Made by a program: the position numbers and the translations under genes. From NCBI GenBank assembly GCA_013289175.1, contig JABDAN010000001.1:110772-174771 (forward strand): DNA of 64,000 nt, given 5' to 3'. This document shows positions 45,236 to 54,073 of this stretch, in pieces. The stretch's first letter is position 1, and the number at the start of each line of letters is the position of its first letter. A model generated the notes under the pieces. It saw only the letters and a program-made list of their open reading frames with translations. It was not told the origin of the DNA and did no database searches. Source of the stretch: Bacteroidota bacterium. Lineage in GTDB: Bacteria > Bacteroidota > Bacteroidia > Chitinophagales > Chitinophagaceae.

Positions 45236-48200
45236 GACTTTTTACCGGATGTGTGATGACAAAAAGAAGGTTGGAGGTCCACTCAGACGGATCCACCGTC
45301 TGGCAGTCCAGGTGGTGACTCCTGGCCAGTTCCCTGATATTTTTCCCGGACAAAAAATGCATTTTTTTTCCGCTCGTTTTATTGAACGCAAAAAACCGGG
45401 TAGACAAGAATTCGCTGAACCGGGTCGCCTGGTGTTTCTTATCCATATCCCGGTCTCCATCCCGGATGAGCAAAACACCTCCGGGGCGCAGCGCATCCAT
45501 GCATCCATGCATCAGGTGATCCTGCTGGTCGGGTGTAAGATAATGCAGTACGTCTGAGAGAATGATGGCATCGGCTGGCCTGGGTTGAAGGTTTCGGATG
45601 TCCGCCTGCAGAAAATGAATATTTCCGTTTTTACTGAAACAATGACTGGCCGTTTCAATTTTTTCTTCATCGTGGTCATATCCGATGATATCCCGACCGG
45701 GAGCCAGCATTTGCAGCATATAACTCATGAAACCATAGCCGCATCCGATATCCAGTATCCTGCCCTTGAGTGGAATATGTTCATGAAAAACCCGGTAATC
45801 CTTTTCCAGCCGAATTTTCACCCGTAGGTACCATTCCAGTATGGGGCCTTTGTAAATATAATTGTAGATGAGCTGCTCGCGGAAATAACGCGGCCCCTCC
45901 TCCTGTTTTTTAAGCCGGGCATATTCCCTTCTGAAATACTGTCCCATATATTTTGCCCTTTCTGAATAATCCACCCCGAAAAAAAAGTCTCCCGTTTTCA
46001 CCCGCGGAAGATATTCTATGGCGATGTAACCGTCCTTGAGTAGAAAATCACCCTTGGACATGGTATATCCAGTGCCGTGAATCAGGACGGGCAGGATGTC
46101 AAGCCTCAATTTTTCCGCAATAAAAAAAGCGCCTTTGTGAAATCTCCGGATCTGTTCATCGGCGGAGCGGGTTCCTTCCGGGAAAACAGCAATGGAATAT
46201 CCGGCTTTTACCTGTTCCTCCAGGTAACCCGTACTGTTTTCAATTCCCCGGGAAACCGGATAATAACCTGCCATTTGTACCAGTTTGCCGAACAGGGGTG
46301 AATTCCAAACCCAATTGTTGGTGAGCAGAACCACTTTGGGATAAAGCATGGTCATGATGAGAATATCCAAAAACGATTGGTGATTGGCAATGAGCACAAC
46401 CGGTCTTGAAAAATCTTCCTTGCGTGGATTGATGATTTTCTTTTTCACATTTCCCATAATATATAAGACCGACCAGGTATAGGAAGAAACCAGGCGGTGA
46501 TAAAAGTTTTTGGTCCGGGTTTTGGCAAAAGGATTCCACTTCACCAGGAATAAACCGATGATTGTGACCACCACACTGCCGAAGGCAAAATAGCTCAACG
46601 AAAAAATAGATTTGCAGAGTCCGAATGCTGTCCAGGGGAAACGCCCCTTGCTCACCCGTCCGGTGATCAAAAAACGAAAGAAAAAAGGGATAAGGACTTG
46701 TGCGACCAATACCACACTGAGTATTCCGGTGATGGAGATCAGGGCAATCGATCGAAGGGCGGGATGTTTGGCAAAAATCAGGACGCCGAGGCCGGCCAGG
46801 GTGGTGATGGCCGAAAGGACAATAGAAGATTTATAACTGGATAGGTTTTTTTTCCCTGTTTTATATTCCTGCAACAAACCGTCCATAATAAATAAACTGT
46901 AGTCATCTCCCAATCCGAATATGAGCGCCGATAAAATAATATTTACAATGTTGAATTGCAATCCGGCCAGCCCCATGATTCCCAGAATCCAGACAAAGGC
47001 GATGATCATGGGAATAAAGGAGACCAGGGCCAGTTCGATCCGCCCGTAGGTCAATAACAATACGCCGAATACCAGGATCGACACCATCCATCCGATCTGA
47101 TTGAAATCGGCCGTCACTACATCCAGCAGTTTGGAAGTCAGGTATTGTTTATCGGTGATGGTCACAGCAGGAAATTGGCCAAAGGAATCAAAAACAATTT
47201 TTTTATCCGCCGGTGCTACCTGCAGCAAGCTGATCAGTGAAACTTGTTTGGGATTTTCCAGGATATAGTCATTGGCAAAAGCAGTTCTAAGAAAATGGGT
47301 TTCTCCACTGTCCAGCGGCTCGTAATTTTTTGTAACCATCGCACGGGCTGAATCCTCCAGGGATGTTCGGAAACCCAGGGAATCGGCGATGATTCTGGTT
47401 TTGCTGAGCAGATTGTTCTGTTTTTCCAAATTCCAGTAGGCATGCCAGTACCGAATCCTTTCCCTTTGAAGGGAGTCGGAAATGAGCAATTGAAATACAC
47501 CCGTATATTTCTTAATTAATTTATTCTGGTAGAGGCTCGTAATTTTTTCGTCGACAAGTTCCTGTTTTCTCAATACATCCTCCAGGCTTTTTCCTTCCGT
47601 CACCAAGTACAGGGAACGCAGACCGTAAGCATTGATCCTGTTGAGCGTCGATTCTGCTTTTTTCAGAGGCTCCGGCATGTAGTTTAAATGCATCATGTCC
47701 TGATCGAATCCTACCCGGTTGACAAAAAACGCAAATACGACAGTGAGTAAAAATATCACCCCCACCAGCCATTTGTTTTTTTCCGGATGAGAAACGGCCA
47801 GCCGCAGGATCCAGGAATCGCGTTCGGTCGATTCGCTGGCTTTTCTAACCGTTTGCGGGCGGGAGATTAAATGGGGTAGAAAAATCAGGGAACTCAGAGA
47901 GGCACCAATCAGACTGAAGGCAGCGAAGAGTCCAAGGTCTTTTAATATTTCGGAGCGCACAAACTGGAGGCAGAAAAAACCGCCGATGGTTGTGAAGCTG
48001 CCAATGGTGAGTGGAAATGTCAGGTCATTTAATACTTCCCGCATGTCCCTGCGGTGACGAAAATGATTGTATACATGCAACGAATAATTGATGGCGATTC
48101 CAAGGACAATGGAACCGGCAGCCAGCGCGATCACCGAAATGGTTCCTTTGATCCAATAGAGGATACTCAAAGAGAACAAGGCGCCCAGCAAAACGGGCAG

Positions 48201-49100
48201 GAGGATAAAAAAAGGCGCTCTTTTCTTTTTAAAATACCAGCTGATAAAAACAATGAGAAAAAGAGAAGTGATGCTCAGGGTAAGAATCGAATCTCGCCTG
48301 AGCTGGGAAGCATTTCCCGCTGCCACCGCTGCGGCGCCAAAATAAGCGGCATCAACACGAGGAAATTTTTTCTCTTGCAGTTCCGCAATAACCTGGTCGA
48401 TGCCCGCCAGCAGACGGTTATTTTTACCCGTGTTGTTGGCCGGATAGGCTGGCCGAACAAACAAGGCCATATAGCGCTGGTCTTTGGTAATGATGTGTCC
48501 GTCAAATAAGTCAAAATTTTCATCATATTGAAGATTCCGGACTTTTTTAATTGCGGGGTTGGCCAATCCCAGTGGATCTTTGGCAATAAAAAATTTCAAG
48601 GCAAAACCCGCGGGGGAAGAAAGGTTTTGCTTGTCTCTGTCCAAAACCGCCTTCAGTTTTTCGGGTTGTTGAAGACTGTCCAGGTACCGGTAGTCTGAAG
48701 GATCCAGAAATACGGGTAGGTGTTCGGTTACCACCGAGACGAGGTCCGGAAAAAGGCTGTCGTTGATGCGGTCATCGACCCCATGAATCAATTGGGGATA
48801 CTGATCACGCAGTCGAAGGGAAAAGGAATCGGCGAAAGCCGACAGGGAATCGGGTGCCGTGTGGCTGCTGTCCTTTAAGGAAATCATCAGGACCAGTTTA
48901 TCGGCGAAGCGGGCATTGCGCAGTATTTCGTTGAGTTTGTCCGTCTGCCTGTCCCGGGGCAGGATCTTAGAGATATCCTCTTCTGGTTTTATTTTGACGG
49001 CAAAATATCCTGTAACCAGAAACAAACCGATGAACACCGTGAAAAATACCTTCCGGTTGGCTTCAAAATAACGATAGATATACAGAATTAGGTTTGCCAT
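45222..49100 (-). CDS. Trifunctional MMPL exporter / lysophospholipid-type acyltransferase / SAM methyltransferase
   Basis: A 1292-residue fusion. Residues 1 to about 860 form an RND/MMPL lipid exporter with two blocks of transmembrane helices and periplasmic loops. Around 895-1080 is a PlsC-type acyltransferase with NHQSFLDIL (NHxxxxD, about 902) and FPEGTRSADE. About 1090-1240 is a class I methyltransferase with motif I ILDIGCGYGF (about 1110). This architecture is known from Bacteroidota flexirubin loci. Export plus acylation plus methylation of the product is a reasonable inference. Confidence 0.92.
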   Translation of the reverse strand: MANLILYIYRYFEANRKVFFTVFIGLFLVTGYFAVKIKPEEDISKILPRDRQTDKLNEILRNARFADKLVLMISLKDSSHTAPDSLSAFADSFSLRLRDQYPQLIHGVDDRINDSLFPDLVSVVTEHLPVFLDPSDYRYLDSLQQPEKLKAVLDRDKQNLSSPAGFALKFFIAKDPLGLANPAIKKVRNLQYDENFDLFDGHIITKDQRYMALFVRPAYPANNTGKNNRLLAGIDQVIAELQEKKFPRVDAAYFGAAAVAAGNASQLRRDSILTLSITSLFLIVFISWYFKKKRAPFFILLPVLLGALFSLSILYWIKGTISVIALAAGSIVLGIAINYSLHVYNHFRHRRDMREVLNDLTFPLTIGSFTTIGGFFCLQFVRSEILKDLGLFAAFSLIGASLSSLIFLPHLISRPQTVRKASESTERDSWILRLAVSHPEKNKWLVGVIFLLTVVFAFFVNRVGFDQDMMHLNYMPEPLKKAESTLNRINAYGLRSLYLVTEGKSLEDVLRKQELVDEKITSLYQNKLIKKYTGVFQLLISDSLQRERIRYWHAYWNLEKQNNLLSKTRIIADSLGFRTSLEDSARAMVTKNYEPLDSGETHFLRTAFANDYILENPKQVSLISLLQVAPADKKIVFDSFGQFPAVTITDKQYLTSKLLDVVTADFNQIGWMVSILVFGVLLLTYGRIELALVSFIPMIIAFVWILGIMGLAGLQFNIVNIILSALIFGLGDDYSLFIMDGLLQEYKTGKKNLSSYKSSIVLSAITTLAGLGVLIFAKHPALRSIALISITGILSVVLVAQVLIPFFFRFLITGRVSKGRFPWTAFGLCKSIFSLSYFAFGSVVVTIIGLFLVKWNPFAKTRTKNFYHRLVSSYTWSVLYIMGNVKKKIINPRKEDFSRPVVLIANHQSFLDILIMTMLYPKVVLLTNNWVWNSPLFGKLVQMAGYYPVSRGIENSTGYLEEQVKAGYSIAVFPEGTRSADEQIRRFHKGAFFIAEKLRLDILPVLIHGTGYTMSKGDFLLKDGYIAIEYLPRVKTGDFFFGVDYSERAKYMGQYFRREYARLKKQEEGPRYFREQLIYNYIYKGPILEWYLRVKIRLEKDYRVFHEHIPLKGRILDIGCGYGFMSYMLQMLAPGRDIIGYDHDEEKIETASHCFSKNGNIHFLQADIRNLQPRPADAIILSDVLHYLTPDQQDHLMHGCMDALRPGGVLLIRDGDRDMDKKHQATRFSEFLSTRFFAFNKTSGKKMHFLSGKNIRELARSHHLDCQTVDPSEWTSNLLFVITHPVKSHEKV

Positions 49101-49102
49101 GG

Positions 49103-50311
49103 CTACACAATGACCCGGGGCCTTTTGCTGAAAATTTTTAGCAAAATAAAACAGATCAGTCCCGATAAAGCGCCTGCAACAATCGCCAAACTGATACTGC
49201 CGGCCAGGTATTGTTTGAAGTTATATCGGATCATCGATAAACTCAGGGATTTGGCCAGGGAAATCGACGGAGGCGATCCCGGCATCCAAAAACTCCCGAA
49301 GCGGTAACTGACATAAATAATCAGGGGGATCATGGGGGGAATACTGATATTGGCAAACAGGATGACCAGTCCTTTATTCAGCCGCATCAAGACCGCCCCA
49401 AAAATTGCCAGAATCAACTGAAAACCCCAAACCGGCGCGATGCCCATAAAAATTCCGAAGGCCACCGAAGCCGACTTTCTGGCCATCGTTTGACCCGGAT
49501 CGAAGAGCTCATCTATGAACACTTCCTTCCATTTTTGTTTTATAAACAATTTTCGAAGGAGGTCCCTGGGTTTGATGTACAACAGGCTAATGAACACCAG
49601 AAAAGTATTGAGGATGCTGATGCGTGCAAAATCCAGGATGGGTCGGAAGTGCGATATTCTTTCCTTTGGGGGCGGATAATAAACCGACACCGGCACCGAC
49701 CGTATGGGTATGCCTTTCCAGGCAGCCCGGACGATCACTTCAATTTCAAATTCAAACCGCTTGGTGTAAAACCGGATAGATTCAAGGCGACGGACGGGAT
49801 AAAGTCGGTAACCGGACTGGGTATCTGGAAGACGGATACCGGTCTCTACCTGAAACCAGAAATTTGAAAACCGATGTCCAAAGCTGCTTTTTCCCGGTAC
49901 CGAGGACTGATTCATATTCCTCGCCCCGACAATGAGCGAGCCGGGGTTGGCTACCAGGCATTCCAAAAAAGCCGGCAGGTCGTGGGCATAATGCTGGCCA
50001 TCGGAATCAATGGAAATTGCATAGTCATAACCTTTTTGAACTGCGGATCGAAAACCTTGCTGCAGGGCGGCCCCTTTTCCCTGGTTGGAGGAAAAGGATA
50101 AAAACCATATATCCGGAAAGCGCTTCAGAATAAAGACCGTTTCATCGGTTGATCCGTCATCAATGACAATAACCGGGATCCGGTATCGGAGCAGATCGTC
50201 CAGAAGCCGGCCCAGGAACTTTGCATTGTTAAAGGTGGGGACAAGGATACAGACTTTGAACCCATCGAGCGATGTATATCGGGTAAGGGATTTCGTATCG
50301 TGGGTGGCCAA
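49103..50311 (-). CDS. Glycosyltransferase family 2 with C-terminal DUF2062
   Basis: A 402-residue protein. The N-terminal GT2 domain (about 15-235) has the strand VCILVPTFNNAKF, DDGSTD (about 56) and SIDSDGQH (DxD, about 100). The C-terminal part is a DUF2062 membrane domain with FGIFMGIAPVWGFQLILAIFGA and IPPMIPLIIYVSYRFG. It resembles dolichol-phosphate-mannose-type transferases and probably glycosylates a lipid carrier or product. It is the first gene of the 16-gene operon; the trifunctional exporter gene starts two bases after its stop. Confidence 0.88.
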   Translation of the reverse strand: MATHDTKSLTRYTSLDGFKVCILVPTFNNAKFLGRLLDDLLRYRIPVIVIDDGSTDETVFILKRFPDIWFLSFSSNQGKGAALQQGFRSAVQKGYDYAISIDSDGQHYAHDLPAFLECLVANPGSLIVGARNMNQSSVPGKSSFGHRFSNFWFQVETGIRLPDTQSGYRLYPVRRLESIRFYTKRFEFEIEVIVRAAWKGIPIRSVPVSVYYPPPKERISHFRPILDFARISILNTFLVFISLLYIKPRDLLRKLFIKQKWKEVFIDELFDPGQTMARKSASVAFGIFMGIAPVWGFQLILAIFGAVLMRLNKGLVILFANISIPPMIPLIIYVSYRFGSFWMPGSPPSISLAKSLSLSMIRYNFKQYLAGSISLAIVAGALSGLICFILLKIFSKRPRVIV

Positions 50312-50341
50312 TGGTATAGGGTGAATTCAATTTAAAATATG

Positions 50342-50353
50342 ACCTATAAAGGT
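50342..50353. promoter_or_regulatory. Palindrome in divergent promoter region
   Basis: ACCTATAAAGGT is an imperfect palindrome (ACCTwTAwAGGT) placed between the start of the GT2-led operon (50311, minus) and the orphan receiver gene (50382, plus), which are only 70 bases apart. An operator or overlapping promoter is possible. Confidence 0.35.
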
Positions 50354-50381
50354 ATGAAATGTCTTATTTGTTGCTATTTTT

Positions 50382-50804
50382 ATGCTTGCTCTGACCAAAT
50401 CAATGACCGATATGCCTGGACGCGTAATGATTTTTGATGATGATACCGACCTGTTGGAAGTTTGTGGTATTGTGTTGAAATCTAAAAATTATGAAGTCAA
50501 CGGTATAAACAGATGCAATGATATTCTGGAGGAAGTAAGATCCTTTTTACCCGACGTGATTTTGATGGACAACTGGATTCCCGATTCAGGTGGCGTGGTC
50601 GCTACCCGCCAAATAAAAAGTGATGTGGGTTTGCGATCCATCCCTGTTATTTTCTTTAGTGCCAATGATCATGTTCAGGAGCTGGCCGAAGAAGCCGGCG
50701 CTGAATTTTTTCTCCAAAAACCTTTTGACATCGAAGAGCTGGAAAATGCGGTGTCCAAAGCGGTGGCTATTCATCGCCAGTCCCTTGTCAGCGAAAGCCG
50801 GTAA
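50382..50804 (+). CDS. Orphan single-domain response regulator (CheY-like)
   Basis: A 140-residue receiver-only protein. The acidic pocket is FDDDTD, the phosphoacceptor is the Asp in VILMDNWIPDSGG (about 67) and the late Lys is in FFLQKPFD (about 111). No output domain and no adjacent kinase on the same strand. It shares a 70-base divergent region with the 16-gene operon, so linked regulation is possible. A start at 50403 or 50412 (MPGRVMIFDDD) is also possible. It may relay signals in a phosphorelay. Confidence 0.88.
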   Translation: MLALTKSMTDMPGRVMIFDDDTDLLEVCGIVLKSKNYEVNGINRCNDILEEVRSFLPDVILMDNWIPDSGGVVATRQIKSDVGLRSIPVIFFSANDHVQELAEEAGAEFFLQKPFDIEELENAVSKAVAIHRQSLVSESR

Positions 50805-51091
50805 GAGCAGCTGAGGACACCTGTTTTACTGAATCCCGCTTTTCATAAATTTTATTGCAGGGTGAGATGAGGCTGAAAAGGAAAGCTTCATGATTTCTTT
50901 ATTCGCTTTGCTGGGAAAGGACCAACCGCACCGACATACCGTATGGGTTCCAAATTTTCTTACCTATTTATACCTATAGCCTAAGCCCAGGTAAAATCCT
51001 GATCCCTCCACTTGGGGTTTTTCAGTCCCCTAGACCTAGATTGGGGAATAAATTTCACAAAGTCATCATGGCTGCTCAACCCGGGAGGCCT

Positions 51092-51358
51092 TTAAGGGAC
51101 CGTATAGATGACTTTATAGACTTCAGAGATATCCACATCTTCCAAATATGGGAATAGTTCGGCTACATCCTCGAAGCTGCGGATGCAGATATAAAAAAAT
51201 CGGGTTTTATGGTAGTAGATCTCCACATAAAAGTCGTTGATCTGGTATAAACTGATCCGGTAACAGCCATCATTGCGTTCGGCCAGGTATATTCCCTCAG
51301 TGGTCAGGACCTCTGTTTTGGCCTTACCATCCATAAAATTGAAATCCCTTATATCCAT
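51092..51358 (-). CDS. Small protein of unknown function
   Basis: An 88-residue protein without signal peptide or membrane segment. Sequence features: GIYLAERNDGCYRISLYQINDFYVEIYYH and a C-terminal acidic, helical segment (VAELFPYLEDVDISEVYKVIYTVP). It resembles small conserved proteins of Chitinophagales of unknown role. It lies between convergent and divergent genes with about 290 bases of non-coding DNA on its 3' side. A real gene is likely from its amino-acid composition, but no family is recognised. Confidence 0.65.
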   Translation of the reverse strand: MDIRDFNFMDGKAKTEVLTTEGIYLAERNDGCYRISLYQINDFYVEIYYHKTRFFYICIRSFEDVAELFPYLEDVDISEVYKVIYTVP

Positions 51359-51468
51359 ATCCGGGTTTTAAACGTTCTAGACCAGATTTCAAATAATTTA
51401 ATTCAAATCACATACCGATATTTCAAATATGGGTAGGCACAAGATTCTCTTTATTAAAATATAAGAAA

Positions 51469-52551
51469 ATGGAGGAGATGGTCCTTACCCTAAGTCATGC
51501 TGAACTGCTGAAGGCCGACAAAGACTATGAAAAGGCGGCAAACGCGGTCAATCTGACCTATGTCCGGGACAATCATCCTGGTATTCACCGTTTTAAGAAA
51601 GGGAAAGGATTTACATATATCCTGGACAATCAAACGCTTAAAGATCCATTTCACCTCAAAAGGATTAAAAAACTGGCTATCCCCCCTGCTTGGACAGATG
51701 TTTGGATCTGCCTCGTCGAAAATGGTCATATCCAGGCAACAGGTCTGGACATCCGAAAAAGAAAGCAATATCGTTATCACAGCCTCTGGGCGCATGTCCG
51801 GAGTGAAACCAAATTTCACCGCCTCTATGAGTTTGGGAAATTATTGCCACGATTGAGAGCTCAGCTAAAGTCCGATCTCCAGATGCGGGAACTCAACCAG
51901 GAAAAGGTTTTGGCTACCGTGATCAGTCTGATGGAAAGAACCTATATCCGCATTGGAAATAGCAATTACGAAAAGCTATACGGATCTTATGGACTGACCA
52001 CGATGAAGGACAAACATGTTTCCATAACGGGTGACCGCATACGATTTTCCTTCCGGGGAAAAAAGGGAATTGAACACGATATTACCCTGAAAAATAAAAA
52101 ACTGGCCAGAACCGTAGAGCAATGCCGGGACATTCCGGGCAAAGAGCTTTTTCAATACTACGATGAAAACGGCAACCGCAGGATCATCGAATCGGGTATG
52201 GTCAATGAATATATTAAAAAGTCAACCGGCAAGGATTTCAGCGCCAAGGATTTTAGAACCTGGGCCGGTTCCGTTCATGCCCTGGAAACCCTTTGTGCTT
52301 TCGAGGAAGAACCACTGGAATCAGAGAGGAAAAAAAATATTGTAACTGTGCTGGATTCGGTCAGTAAAAAGCTGGGCAATTCCAGAGCCATTTGTAAAAA
52401 ATATTATGTCCATCCGGGACTCCTTCGTTTGTATGAGGAGAATAATTTCTCCCGCTACTGTCGGGCGCTTACGCAAGTGGAGAATACCGAAGAAAGCGCT
52501 GAGCTTTCCCCGTCCGAGAAAGTTTTGCTGAAAATACTGAAGGAAAGTTAA
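51469..52551 (+). CDS. Eukaryotic/poxvirus-type DNA topoisomerase IB
   Basis: A 360-residue type IB topoisomerase that relaxes supercoils through a 3'-phosphotyrosyl intermediate. Catalytic residues are visible: Arg in RTYIRIGNSNYEKLYGSYGL (about 162), KDFRTWAGS (second Arg, about 263) and the nucleophile Tyr313 in CKKYYVHPG. The N-terminal domain with RRxKxL-like LKRIKKLAIPPAW is typical of bacterial TopIB. Monocistronic on the plus strand. Bacterial TopIB is optional and patchy; presence in Bacteroidota is known. Confidence 0.94.
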   Translation: MEEMVLTLSHAELLKADKDYEKAANAVNLTYVRDNHPGIHRFKKGKGFTYILDNQTLKDPFHLKRIKKLAIPPAWTDVWICLVENGHIQATGLDIRKRKQYRYHSLWAHVRSETKFHRLYEFGKLLPRLRAQLKSDLQMRELNQEKVLATVISLMERTYIRIGNSNYEKLYGSYGLTTMKDKHVSITGDRIRFSFRGKKGIEHDITLKNKKLARTVEQCRDIPGKELFQYYDENGNRRIIESGMVNEYIKKSTGKDFSAKDFRTWAGSVHALETLCAFEEEPLESERKKNIVTVLDSVSKKLGNSRAICKKYYVHPGLLRLYEENNFSRYCRALTQVENTEESAELSPSEKVLLKILKES

Positions 52552-52586
52552 ACCGATAAGCTTCCCCTACCCTTCTCTAAGCCCAA

Positions 52587-54071
52587 TCATGCACGCTCAA
52601 ATTTGAGTATAAAATTCGACCCCTGGTCCAGTCCGGTCTGAACATCGATGGACGCTTTGTGGGACTGGATGATGTTAAGGGTGGTAGCCAGACCCATTCC
52701 CAGACCATTGCGTTTGAACGTAAAATAGGGTTCAAATAAATGTGGAAGGGTTTCTTTGCTGATGCCCGTACCGTTGTCTTTGATGGATACCAGGTGGTGT
52801 CCATTCTGGCTGGTAACAGAAATATCCAGCTCACCGTTGTTCTCGTGCATGGCTTCTATCGCGTTGATGATGATATTGGTAAAGGCAATCTTCAATTTTA
52901 GCGGATCGGCCATGATATAGGCAGGCTCGTTGGGATATATCACTTTCCAGTTTACTTTTTTAAGCGTGATGCGGTCAATAATGGTGGCAATGGATTCATC
53001 CAGGATATTTTGAAGAGATTTTTTTTCCCGAATGTTCTCCGGAGGCATCGACGAGGACAACAAAAGTTCGGTGATCAGGTCGTTTATCCTCTTGCTGTTT
53101 CTGCTGATAATATCCATATACACGGAGCCGGTTTCTGATCCGTTTTCCTGCGCGAGTTGTTCAACAGAGAGGTTTATATTGTTTAAGGGATTTCTGACTT
53201 CATGGGCCAGGGCACGCACCAGGCGGTTGGCTGCCCCCAGCTTCTCTGCCTGCAGGGTAGCTTTTTCTGCTTTTTTCAGATTGGAGATATCATGGATGAT
53301 TCCCTGGACATAGAGGTTGTCATCGGCATCCATTTCCATGGACAGGGACAGTACGGCCTGCAGTCCTTCCTTATTGCGGCTGATCATTTCTACTTCAATA
53401 TCCTCCACATTTCCCTCGGTGCGAAGCAGGTTGTTGACGAGTTCGGCCTGTTCGGGCTGAGCAAAAAATTGATTCAGGTTCAGGCTCATCAGTTCCTCCC
53501 TCGAATAACCCAGCATTTCAGAAGTGATGAAGTTCACGTCTTTAAATACAAGGTGCTGATCGGTTAAAAAAACAGCATCCTTGGACCTTTCGAAAATACT
53601 CCTGAATTTTCGTTCATTGGAACGCAGCGTTTTTAATACCGCCGCCCTTTCCAGGGAGTAACGGATACAACGCTCCAGCTTTTCGGTATTGAGTTCCAGT
53701 TTGACCAGATAGTCGTAGGCGCCAGCCTGCATGGCTTCCACGTCAATTTTCTGGTTGCCCATACCCGTGAGCAGTATCAGGGGTTGTTCACAGTTTTGTT
53801 CCAGGGCATCCTTCATCAACTCAAGACCGGTCTTGGCTCCCAGATAGTAGTCTATAAAATAGATATCAAACCGGGATTCAACGATCGCCTCTAGTGCTTC
53901 GCCATAGCGGTAACACCATTCTATAATGAATTCCTTTCCCCTGATTTTTTTTATATACTGACTGGTCAGATAAAAATCCTCCTCATCGTCGTCGATGATT
54001 AAAACTTTTACAGGCGTGTTGTCAGCGATCATGAAAGGGCTTGAGTTTAGTACAAACGAAGGATCGGTCAT
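52587..54071 (-). CDS. Hybrid sensor histidine kinase (REC-PAS-HK)
   Basis: A 494-residue cytosolic kinase. An N-terminal receiver domain (VKVLIIDDDEEDFY, phospho-Asp in YFIDYYLG, about 75) precedes a PAS domain (about 150-260) and a kinase core with H-box ALAHEVRNPLNN, N-box NIIINAIEAM, G1 KDNGTGIS and G2 NGLGMGLAT. No transmembrane segment, so it senses an internal signal or receives phosphate. Its start lies 2 bases after the stop of the NtrC-type regulator gene, so the two form a coupled pair. Confidence 0.93.
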   Translation of the reverse strand: MTDPSFVLNSSPFMIADNTPVKVLIIDDDEEDFYLTSQYIKKIRGKEFIIEWCYRYGEALEAIVESRFDIYFIDYYLGAKTGLELMKDALEQNCEQPLILLTGMGNQKIDVEAMQAGAYDYLVKLELNTEKLERCIRYSLERAAVLKTLRSNERKFRSIFERSKDAVFLTDQHLVFKDVNFITSEMLGYSREELMSLNLNQFFAQPEQAELVNNLLRTEGNVEDIEVEMISRNKEGLQAVLSLSMEMDADDNLYVQGIIHDISNLKKAEKATLQAEKLGAANRLVRALAHEVRNPLNNINLSVEQLAQENGSETGSVYMDIISRNSKRINDLITELLLSSSMPPENIREKKSLQNILDESIATIIDRITLKKVNWKVIYPNEPAYIMADPLKLKIAFTNIIINAIEAMHENNGELDISVTSQNGHHLVSIKDNGTGISKETLPHLFEPYFTFKRNGLGMGLATTLNIIQSHKASIDVQTGLDQGSNFILKFERA

Positions 54072-54073
54072 TG

